38,674 nt of DNA from the IMG/VR virus record IMGVR_UViG_3300044970_002255, positions 1-38,674 of that record, one strand, 5' to 3'. Shown in pieces: positions 22,044-28,122 of the stretch (position 1 is its first letter; each line of letters begins with the position of its first letter). A program made the translations under genes and the position numbers. The notes under the pieces were generated by a model that searched no databases, was not told the DNA's origin, and saw only the letters and a list, made by a program, of their open reading frames with translations. Origin of the DNA: a virus.

Positions 22044-22486
22044 TGATCTGGCCCTTCCGCAAAAAGCAGCCGCCTGTCCCGCGTCGGAAGCTCGATGTGG
22101 AGACGGTGAGGATGCTGCTAGACAAGCGGATTGCTGAGAACAAGCAAAGCAACTTCAAGGCATATTGGACAAAGCAGACAATGGCCTTGGCGACAGTCAA
22201 GGATGTGGAGGAGGCCAGCGAAAAGAGCTTTTCTCCTTGGCAAAAGGACCGGTGGGAATGCGAAGACGAAGCACGCAGTCTGATTGATTCAGCCCAACGC
22301 AAGGCAGCTAACGAGGGCTGCTCTCTCGCCCTAGGCATCGTGTTTGCAGACCCTCCCAGCAGATTCCAAGAGGCTGAACGCCACGTTTATGTCTGGATTG
22401 TTTCTGGACAAGGTATTGATTTCTACGATCCTACGGCGCGGCGTTGGTGCGAATGCCCGCAAAACATCTACTTTTCCCTGCTATGA
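22043..22486 (+). CDS. Possible papain-like cysteine peptidase/amidase, 147 aa
   Basis: The ATG at 22043 overlaps the PAS stop (TGATG), and its own stop overlaps the next ATG. After a basic N-terminus (MIWPFRKKQPPVPRRK) the protein has WECEDEAR with C73, then GIVFADPP, RHVYVWIV with H114 and IDFYDPTARRW with D129. This C...H...D order and the 'C-E-D-E-A' and 'HVYVW' surroundings resemble papain/transglutaminase-like hydrolases found in some phage and lectin proteins. It is a weak match and catalysis is not certain. The context next to a permuted NlpC-like gene and endolysin suits peptidoglycan or host-envelope work. Confidence 0.55.
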   Translation: MIWPFRKKQPPVPRRKLDVETVRMLLDKRIAENKQSNFKAYWTKQTMALATVKDVEEASEKSFSPWQKDRWECEDEARSLIDSAQRKAANEGCSLALGIVFADPPSRFQEAERHVYVWIVSGQGIDFYDPTARRWCECPQNIYFSLL

Positions 22487-22995
22487 CTCCCACCCCCAAA
22501 GTAGCCTTGTTTCGCGGTTCGGGGGCCGTCTCCAAACTCATCCAGTGGCAAACCCGCTCCATCTACTCGCATGCGGCCATCCTGCTACCACACACCGAGC
22601 GAACGGTGATCGAAAGCCGCGAGTTCAAGGGCGTGCGCGTGCATGAGTATTCGCCAGAAGAATGGGCAAACGTCGATTTGTTCGATGTGGTCGGCGCTGA
22701 CCCTCTAACGTGGCGCATCGCGCTCGATTTCGCCCATGCTCAACTCGGCATGCCCTACGACTACTGGAGCGTCGCCCGGTTTGTCTCCAAACGCCCTGCC
22801 CGTGACAATGGGAAGTGGTTCTGCTCCGAACTCGTCCATAAAGCCCTCGCGGCTGGCGGGCTGCGCCTGCTCCTGCGCATCCCCTCTGCCGAGGTTTCCC
22901 CCGGCGACTTGGCTGTTTCGCCGCTGCTCATCGGCACGACGGCGGACATCCCCAAGTTCATGCTTTTGAATCCAAACGCCGCCGAAAACCCATGA
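22483..22995 (+). CDS. NlpC/P60-like (permuted, YiiX-type) hydrolase
   Basis: The predicted protein has 170 residues from the ATG at 22483, coupled to the upstream gene. The order is His first: IYSHAAILLP (H30), then VIESREFKGV (E44), then GKWFCSELV (C114) near the C-terminal half. This is the circularly permuted NlpC/P60 arrangement seen in YiiX-like proteins. Those act as amidases or peptidases on peptidoglycan peptides or lipid-type substrates. There is no signal peptide. Adjacent genes encode a lipoprotein, a small membrane protein and the endolysin. It may be a second lysis enzyme or a virion-associated hydrolase. Confidence 0.75.
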   Translation: MTPTPKVALFRGSGAVSKLIQWQTRSIYSHAAILLPHTERTVIESREFKGVRVHEYSPEEWANVDLFDVVGADPLTWRIALDFAHAQLGMPYDYWSVARFVSKRPARDNGKWFCSELVHKALAAGGLRLLLRIPSAEVSPGDLAVSPLLIGTTADIPKFMLLNPNAAENP

Positions 22996-23174
22996 AGTCA
23001 CTCTGCGTACTCCTCTCGTTGCTCCTGACCGCCTGCGGCACCACACGCGGCGAGCGGCTGCAACTTTACGGTGCGGTTGCCGACATTGCCGGACACCCTG
23101 AGATCGGTGTTCCGCTGGCTGCCATCGGCAGGCGGCTTGATGCCAAACAACCACGAGAAGGAGTGACGCCATGA
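22992..23174 (+). CDS. Small lipoprotein, spanin-like candidate
   Basis: The 60-residue product starts MKSLCVLLSLLLTACGTT: a positively charged N-terminus, a hydrophobic core and the lipobox L-T-A-C, so Cys15 should be lipidated and the mature part would be about 46 residues. A short lipoprotein in front of an endolysin is typical for an outer-membrane spanin (Rz1-like), but no inner-membrane spanin overlaps it in another frame. It is coupled to both neighbours by ATGA overlaps. It could also be an exclusion lipoprotein. Confidence 0.7.
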   Translation: MKSLCVLLSLLLTACGTTRGERLQLYGAVADIAGHPEIGVPLAAIGRRLDAKQPREGVTP

Positions 23175-23257
23175 CCGGACTGGCACTTGCAGGTCTGTAT
23201 ATGCTCGGCTTTGCTCTCATAGTGTTCGGAGTGTTCTATTCCATCCGCAATTTATGA
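23171..23257 (+). CDS. Small membrane protein of 28 aa in the lysis block
   Basis: An ATG at 23171 overlaps the lipoprotein stop, and the stop (23255-23257) overlaps the endolysin ATG. The product is almost entirely one hydrophobic helix, beginning MTGLALAGLYMLGFALIVFG and ending FYSIRNL. It could be a minimal holin-like or regulatory membrane peptide. Its placement between lipoprotein and endolysin and the tight coupling support it as a real gene too short for most gene finders. Confidence 0.6.
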   Translation: MTGLALAGLYMLGFALIVFGVFYSIRNL

Positions 23258-23829
23258 CCATCACCAAGGACCACTGGCTCGAAGAAGCCAAGAGACGCGA
23301 GATATTTGGCGGATCGGCGATGCCGGTGCGTCGGTTTCTCGTGATCCACTTCAGCTCCGGTGCTTCGGCGGAGAGCAGCATCAATTTCTGGCAAACGCCC
23401 GCCGCCAAAGGCGCGTCTGCCCACCTTGTCATTGACCGCGACGGAACTGTTTTTCAGTGCCGCCCGTTCAACAAGACCTGCGGACATGCCGGGAAGTCCA
23501 GATGGAAGGGATTTTCCGGCCTGAACTCCTGTTCCATCGGTATCGAACTGGCGAACGCCGGAGACAACGCCTCCCTGGCAAAGCGGTGGTCCAAGCTGCC
23601 TTTGGTCAAAGCCCGTCATAAGAACGGCGGCCCCGAGTGCGAGTGGGAAGCATACACGCAAGCCCAAATTGCCGCGTGCGCTGCTGTGGCGAAGGCACTT
23701 TGCCAGCGATACAATCTGGACGACGTGGTCGGGCATGATGACATCGCTCCCGACAGGAAAAACGATCCCGGCCCCGCTTTCCCGATGGGAGACCTGCGAG
23801 TGGCTTGCGGCTTCCCCGCCAAAATATGA
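23254..23829 (+). CDS. N-acetylmuramoyl-L-alanine amidase (endolysin)
   Basis: A 191-residue Amidase_2-type zinc amidase that cuts the bond between MurNAc and L-alanine in peptidoglycan. Motifs are RFLVIHFSSG (H32), SAHLVIDRDGTVFQ, TCGHAGKS, SIGIELANAG (E98) and VVGHDDIAPDRKNDPGP with H161 and D171. H32, H161 and D171 fit the three zinc ligands. It has no signal peptide or SAR segment, so release needs a holin-type pore or other exit. It is the last gene of the coupled run from 21274, and its stop overlaps the FkbM methyltransferase ATG. Confidence 0.92.
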   Translation: MTITKDHWLEEAKRREIFGGSAMPVRRFLVIHFSSGASAESSINFWQTPAAKGASAHLVIDRDGTVFQCRPFNKTCGHAGKSRWKGFSGLNSCSIGIELANAGDNASLAKRWSKLPLVKARHKNGGPECEWEAYTQAQIAACAAVAKALCQRYNLDDVVGHDDIAPDRKNDPGPAFPMGDLRVACGFPAKI

Positions 23830-24479
23830 TCGAGCAAACACCATTCGGAGTCTGGATCATTGCCGAGGACACCCACATCTCAAAATGGGTGCAAGAGCAC
23901 GGCCGTCTGGATTGTGATGTGGCGCTCTTCGATTTGATGCGTGGCTGGCTCAAAGGAGTCAACACCGTTTGGGATGTTGGGGCCAACATCGGAGATCACA
24001 CCAGGTTCTACCTCAACGAAGGCTTTGGTGTGGTGGCAATCGAGCCCAACCCGGAGGCTTTCGAGTGCCTTTCCCGCAACTGCCCAGAGGCCAGGTGCCT
24101 CAATCTGGCGGCATCTTCCTCCGAAGGGGAGCTTTCCTTTGCTCCGGCACCCAATGTCGGCGCTTCGCGCATCTCTGCTTCCGGGGAGATCAAAGTCCGG
24201 GCCGCCCGTCTCGACGATCTGAGTCTCCCGGAGCCGGACTTCGTCAAGATCGACGTGGAAGGGTGGGAACTTGAAGCCCTCAAGGGGATGCGCAAGACCT
24301 TGGAGGAAAGGCTCCCCATGCTGTTCATCGAGATCAACTCGGGGGCTTTGGCCGCAAACTCCACTTCCAAGGAGGAAATTCGCAAGTTCCTCCGGGATGT
24401 CGGCTACTCATCAATGCAGCGACACCCATCATATTGCTTGTCAACAGACCCTCAATATGATTGGCTGGTGAGGAAATGA
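23826..24479 (+). CDS. FkbM-family methyltransferase
   Basis: The predicted protein has 217 residues from the ATG at 23826. SAM-binding motif I is WDVGANIGDHTRFYL (about 49-63), followed by VVAIEPNPEAFECL and the FkbM-type DFVKIDVEGWELEALKGM (around residue 140-155). FkbM proteins methylate hydroxyl groups of sugars or small molecules, so a glycan target fits the three glycosyltransferase-like genes next to it. The gene is coupled to endolysin and GT genes by four-base overlaps. Target and location in the cell or virion are unknown. Confidence 0.9.
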   Translation: MIEQTPFGVWIIAEDTHISKWVQEHGRLDCDVALFDLMRGWLKGVNTVWDVGANIGDHTRFYLNEGFGVVAIEPNPEAFECLSRNCPEARCLNLAASSSEGELSFAPAPNVGASRISASGEIKVRAARLDDLSLPEPDFVKIDVEGWELEALKGMRKTLEERLPMLFIEINSGALAANSTSKEEIRKFLRDVGYSSMQRHPSYCLSTDPQYDWLVRK

Positions 24480-25192
24480 GCCACACCATATTCATCCGCA
24501 CTTATGCCAAAGACGCCGACTGGCTGCATTACTGCCTCACCTCCTGCCGCAGGGTTTCCCCGGAAAGTCCTATCATTGTGGTCTGCCCGAAAGACAGCCA
24601 CGAAGCAATTCACCCCCTGGCACAGGAGTTTGGCGCGGCCTACGACACGCTGAACCCTTTGCATGAGGATGGCTACATGGACCAGCAATACACCAAGCTC
24701 CATGCCGACCAGTGGGTGCATACGGAGTATGTGGTGCATCTGGATTCCGATTGCGTGATGCTGCGTCCCGCCGCCGACCTGTTTTTCAACGGTCTTCCTA
24801 CCATGATCAAGACTCCTTGGGAGGATTTGGGGCCGGATGCGGTGTGGCGTGACATAACGAGAGAAGTGGTCGGGTTTGACCCACCCTTCGAGTTCATGCG
24901 CCGCCAGCCGCTTGTCTATCCACGAAGCGTCTATGCCCTGTTCCGGGCCTATCTGAGTTCCAACCACGGCGGGAACCTGGCCAAATGGTTCGCCGGACTA
25001 TCCGGCCGCCGGTTCAGCGAGTTCAATGCTTTGGGCGCGTTTTGCCACGCTTTCCTTCCCGAGTCGTTCCATTGGGTCAATACCGCCACTGACCCGCTGC
25101 CTGCTCAAGTAGCCCGCCAAGGGTGGTCTTGGGGCGGTCTGGTCAAGGTTCGCAAGGAGTGGGATCAACTCGTTTCCGGCAATGCCTACTAA
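24476..25192 (+). CDS. Glycosyltransferase-like protein (GT-A fold)
   Basis: The 238-residue protein starts MSHTIFIRTYAKDADWLHYC, a first strand/loop of the GT-A type. The metal-binding motif is HLDSDCV (D90-S-D92). Two further acidic features are EDGYMDQQYTKLHAD near 64-78 and the aromatic segment PLVYPRSVYALFR. The size fits a soluble nucleotide-sugar-dependent transferase. Its substrate is unknown; LPS-like glycans of the host or phage proteins are options. It is coupled to FkbM upstream and overlaps the next GT-like gene by 11 bases. Confidence 0.8.
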   Translation: MSHTIFIRTYAKDADWLHYCLTSCRRVSPESPIIVVCPKDSHEAIHPLAQEFGAAYDTLNPLHEDGYMDQQYTKLHADQWVHTEYVVHLDSDCVMLRPAADLFFNGLPTMIKTPWEDLGPDAVWRDITREVVGFDPPFEFMRRQPLVYPRSVYALFRAYLSSNHGGNLAKWFAGLSGRRFSEFNALGAFCHAFLPESFHWVNTATDPLPAQVARQGWSWGGLVKVRKEWDQLVSGNAY

Positions 25193-25997
25193 ACCACCAC
25201 CACCAAGCCAGGACCTCATCAAGCGCAACCCGCCATGCCGTAAAGCATCGCCGCACGGGTATGTCTGGACACCCCCGCCTTTCCGGCTGGCCCTGGCTTA
25301 CTGTGATCGCGACCGCGACCGCTGCGAAGACCTGCTTCGTTGGATGGGCGAGATGGGGCGCACATTCGACAATGAGCTGATCCTGTTCACTGATGAGGGG
25401 GCGTTGCCTTTGAACCACGCGAACTTGCTCGCGCTGGCCCGGAAAGTGTTCCCCAACACCACCGATCAGTTCATCCCGAAAACCTCCGCCAAATGGCCCG
25501 GAAGCAACAACTGGGTGTTCGCGTTCATCGCCCGCCACATGGCCCGGATGGCAGAACCTCGTCCTTGGCTGCTTCTCGAAACGGATGTGGTGCCCGTGGT
25601 TCCTGACTGGCTTCCCCGTCTGGAGGAGGAATACACCAAGGCTGCGCAACCCTTCATGGGAGCCTGGGTGGAGTATTACGACATCATGAACGGAGCGGCG
25701 GTATATCCGCCCGATGTGCTTTCATGGAGCCCTGATTTCTTCGCGTCCGATGTCACGAAAGCGATTGCCTACGACTGTTTCATCGCGCCAGACATTATGT
25801 GGTTCGTGCATAATGCCACCCACATGATGCCGCACATCTGGTTCAGCAGGGCCAATAGCCGACCGGGAGGGTTGGTGCCCAAAATACCGGACTGGACGCC
25901 TCGCATGGCGGCCTGGGTGCTCACCCACAACGCGGTGCTCGCCCACCGGTGCAAAGACGGCAAACTCATCGAATACCTGCGCTCCCGTGCCCAATAA
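25182..25997 (+). CDS. Glycosyltransferase-like protein (GT-A fold), paralogue of 12637
   Basis: The 271-residue protein begins with a proline-rich tail, then FRLALAYCDRDRDRCEDLL. The segment WLLLETDVVPVVPDWL has E133-T-D135, an ExD-type replacement of the DXD motif, and MNGAAVYPPDV follows. Both segments resemble the 12637 protein. Glycosyltransferase function is inferred from fold-level patterns. It is downstream of the GT at 24476 with an 11-base overlap and overlaps the small GTG-start gene by 11 bases. The presence of paralogues in head and lysis-side clusters suggests an ancient duplication. Confidence 0.72.
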   Translation: MPTKPPPPSQDLIKRNPPCRKASPHGYVWTPPPFRLALAYCDRDRDRCEDLLRWMGEMGRTFDNELILFTDEGALPLNHANLLALARKVFPNTTDQFIPKTSAKWPGSNNWVFAFIARHMARMAEPRPWLLLETDVVPVVPDWLPRLEEEYTKAAQPFMGAWVEYYDIMNGAAVYPPDVLSWSPDFFASDVTKAIAYDCFIAPDIMWFVHNATHMMPHIWFSRANSRPGGLVPKIPDWTPRMAAWVLTHNAVLAHRCKDGKLIEYLRSRAQ

Positions 25998-26166
25998 TCT
26001 GGATCAGGAAAATTTCTCACATTCCGGCAGCGAGGCGCTGCGGGTTGAAATCCATGCCGTCCTTCGACGCTACGGACAGGAGTCGGATGTGACCATTGCA
26101 GAAGTCCTTGGAGTCTTGGAACTCGTCAAGCAAGACCTGCTTGCCATGTGCCAGAGTTCCCGGTAA
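25987..26166 (+). CDS. Small phage protein, 59 aa, GTG start
   Basis: A GTG at 25987 opens 59 codons: PNNLDQENFSHSG then a helical region with VLRRYGQESDVTIAEVLGVL and ELVKQDLLA. The pattern 'YGxESDxTxxEVLGVLExxKxDL' is a recurring small phage protein that often lies near structural or internal genes; its role is not known to me. It overlaps the GT gene before it by 11 bases and lies in a different frame from the next GT. It is not detected by ATG-only searches. Confidence 0.65.
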   Translation: MPNNLDQENFSHSGSEALRVEIHAVLRRYGQESDVTIAEVLGVLELVKQDLLAMCQSSR

Positions 26167-26174
26167 CAAAAGGC

Positions 26175-27035
26175 ATGATTGCAGCGGTCTCTTGCTATTT
26201 CAATTTTTCCGGGTTCACCCGCCCACGGGCCAATCTTCTCCGGTTCCTACGGCAGATGCGCAGAGATGGAGTCCCCGTATTTGGTGTGGAACTTCTGCTC
26301 CCCGGACAAACTCCCGCCACCAAAGACTACCCGAAGTGGTCTCGCGTCGTGATCGACCCAAAAACACAGAAGTTGTGGCAGAAGGAGGCGGCGATAAACC
26401 TCGCGGCATCCATGGTGCCGCCGGAGTACGATAACATCGCATGGCTGGACACGGATATTTGGTTCGCCAATCCTGATTGGGTGAAGGCCACGGAGCAGGG
26501 GCTCCAGACGCATGATGTCGTGCAGCTTTTTACCACAGCCTGTTGGGTAGGCCCGGACGGGGATGTTGAGATCAACCGTCAAGGCTCGGCAATGGCAGGT
26601 CTCGACCACCGATGGCAGTCGCATCCAGGGTTTGCCTGGGCTATGCGCAAGCCGCTCTGGGACAAGGCCGGTGGGCTGTTTCCTCGCACGCTCTCCGGGG
26701 GAGGGGACACCGTTATGGCGCTGGCCATGCTCAACCTGCCGATGTGGAGGTCGGTGGAAAACCATCTCGGGGCCGACAGGTCGCTGTTCGATCAATGGGC
26801 ATCGAACTTCAAAGGAATCTCCACCGGATACATCCCCGGCAAGATCATCCACGAATGGCACGGGAGCATGGAGGACAGGGATTATGCCGGTCGTTGTCTG
26901 CGAGTGGCCAGGGTGGATGTCACCAAAGACATCGAGATCGCCCCCAACAAGTTGCTGGCGTGGTCAGCACAAGCTCCGGCGGAGATCGTCCAGGAGGTTG
27001 CCGCCTACTTCAAGAGCCGCCAGGAAGACGGTTGA
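26175..27035 (+). CDS. Glycosyltransferase-like protein (GT-A fold)
   Basis: I start at the ATG at 26175 (286 residues, beginning MIAAVSCYFNFSGF) because that places the first predicted strand at the N-terminus; a GTG at 26148 adds nine residues. The motif IAWLDTDIWF (D92-T-D94) is the metal-binding DXD. The middle region PGFAWAMRKPLWDKAGGLFP, then GGGDTVMALAM, shows further GT-A features, as does HEWHGSMEDRDY near the C-terminus. This is the best-preserved transferase of the set. The substrate is unknown. It ends just before the TTGACA at 27032 that may start the next transcript. Confidence 0.82.
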   Translation: MIAAVSCYFNFSGFTRPRANLLRFLRQMRRDGVPVFGVELLLPGQTPATKDYPKWSRVVIDPKTQKLWQKEAAINLAASMVPPEYDNIAWLDTDIWFANPDWVKATEQGLQTHDVVQLFTTACWVGPDGDVEINRQGSAMAGLDHRWQSHPGFAWAMRKPLWDKAGGLFPRTLSGGGDTVMALAMLNLPMWRSVENHLGADRSLFDQWASNFKGISTGYIPGKIIHEWHGSMEDRDYAGRCLRVARVDVTKDIEIAPNKLLAWSAQAPAEIVQEVAAYFKSRQEDG

Positions 27036-27059
27036 CAGCATTAATTAGCTGTTTATGTG
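27032..27059 (+). promoter_or_regulatory. Candidate sigma70-type promoter
   Basis: A perfect TTGACA (27032-27037) overlaps the GT stop and is followed after 16 bases by TATGTG (27054-27059). The upstream part TTGACAGCATTAATTAGC is very similar to the candidate promoter at 6447-6474 on the other strand. The -10 is weak, three of six matches. It would drive the small genes from 27086 onward. Confidence 0.35.
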
Positions 27060-27085
27060 GTAGTATGGATAGACGACCAACCACT

Positions 27086-27400
27086 ATGACACAAGAAGAA
27101 AAACGAATCAAGCTAGCGGAGGCTGCTAGGTGGAAACCTGACAAACGTGGTTTAGGCTGGTTATCTCCGCACGGTTATTATGCTCCACCACCCGACTACT
27201 TCAACGATCTCAACGCGGTGCATGAGTTGGAGCAACAAACATGGTCTAAAGAATGGAATCTTAGAGACAAGTTTTGCGATCATTTGGCTTTAATCATTGA
27301 CCCTGTGCATGGTTATAGAGGTTTTACAGTTAGTGATGCACTGCAAGCAACCGCAACCCAACGCGCCGAAGCACTCGGACTAACTCTTAACCTTTGGTAG
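27086..27400 (+). CDS. Phage ABA-sandwich-like protein, 104 aa
   Basis: The ATG at 27086 gives 104 residues; one at 27065 adds seven. The protein has EEKRIKLAEAARWKPDKRGL, then SPHGYYAPPPDYFNDLNAVH and ELEQQ, and ends ATATQRAEALGLTLNLW. The combination 'DLNAxHExE ... ATAxQRAEA ... W' is typical of phage ABA sandwich-domain proteins, of unknown function. The gene is AT-richer than its flanks and uses A/T-ending codons (for example gtt, tta, tat), suggesting recent acquisition. It lies behind the candidate promoter at 27032. Confidence 0.8.
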   Translation: MTQEEKRIKLAEAARWKPDKRGLGWLSPHGYYAPPPDYFNDLNAVHELEQQTWSKEWNLRDKFCDHLALIIDPVHGYRGFTVSDALQATATQRAEALGLTLNLW

Positions 27401-27401
27401 T

Positions 27402-27602
27402 ATGACTCTCCGCCCCTCCATCATGGTTGATGCCGCAACTCGCTACTGCCTTGAGCAAAGCGTGTCGTTTGAGAAACCTGTGACTTTTCTCAGCGCATCT
27501 TTGTTGCGCTGCATCAAACTCCCTGCCACTTTTCGCTACCGAAAGCGCCGACCGAAACGCCTCGCCCTGCCTGAGAAACGTCAAACCACCTGCCCCTCAT
27601 GA
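27402..27602 (+). CDS. Hypothetical small basic protein, 66 aa
   Basis: A frame from ATG 27402 ends with its stop overlapping the ATG of the dNMP-kinase gene, so coupling is possible. The product is basic (KLPATFRYRKRRPKRLALPE) with no domain or membrane segment, and the composition is unremarkable. It fills the otherwise empty 198 bases between two good genes. Support is mainly the open frame and coupling, so it may be non-coding. Confidence 0.4.
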   Translation: MTLRPSIMVDAATRYCLEQSVSFEKPVTFLSASLLRCIKLPATFRYRKRRPKRLALPEKRQTTCPS

Positions 27603-28117
27603 TTATCGCATTCACCGGACTGGCCCAAGCGGGTAAAACTACCGCCGCAGAGATTCTCACCAACTCTGGATGGACAAAAAGCAGCTTCGCAGCCCCGTTG
27701 AAGCGGATGCTGGCGGTTCTCACCGATGAGACTGACAAGAATGCCCGACCGCCCGAGCTTTGCGGCAAGTCGGTTCGGGAATGCTACCAGAGCCTTGGGA
27801 CTGACTGGGGCCGCAATATGGTCGGCACGGACATCTGGCTCCGGGCGGCCCGCCGCCAGATGGTCTCGATCACCAGGGCAGGCGGCAACGTGGTGTGTGA
27901 TGATGTCCGCTTTGATAATGAGGCGGAGCTTATCCACCGGCTCGGAGGTGTCGTTATCGAGATCGGGCGTCCCAACCTTGAGCAGATGGAGCACGCATCC
28001 GAAGCAGGGGTGAGTCCGCTGGTTTTGGATGCCTCGATCCTCAATGACGGAACCGTGGACGACCTCCGGACCAAGCTCAAGGAGACTTGCTTGCGGATGG
28101 GTATCCGGCTAGACTAG
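27599..28117 (+). CDS. Deoxynucleoside monophosphate kinase
   Basis: The 172-residue protein begins MIIAFTGLAQAGKTTAAEIL with P-loop GLAQAGKT (7-14) and no extra domain. It resembles phage dNMP kinases of the T4 gp1 group, including the CYQSLGTDWGRNMVGTDIWL segment (a lid/substrate-binding region with RNMVGxDxW) and a NVVCDDVRFDNEAELI segment for the nucleotide monophosphate. The reaction is dNMP + ATP to dNDP + ADP in the cytoplasm, enlarging the dNTP supply for phage DNA. The placement between small genes and a fibre-like gene, away from replication genes, is unusual. Confidence 0.85.
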   Translation: MIIAFTGLAQAGKTTAAEILTNSGWTKSSFAAPLKRMLAVLTDETDKNARPPELCGKSVRECYQSLGTDWGRNMVGTDIWLRAARRQMVSITRAGGNVVCDDVRFDNEAELIHRLGGVVIEIGRPNLEQMEHASEAGVSPLVLDASILNDGTVDDLRTKLKETCLRMGIRLD

Positions 28118-28122
28118 CCAGC

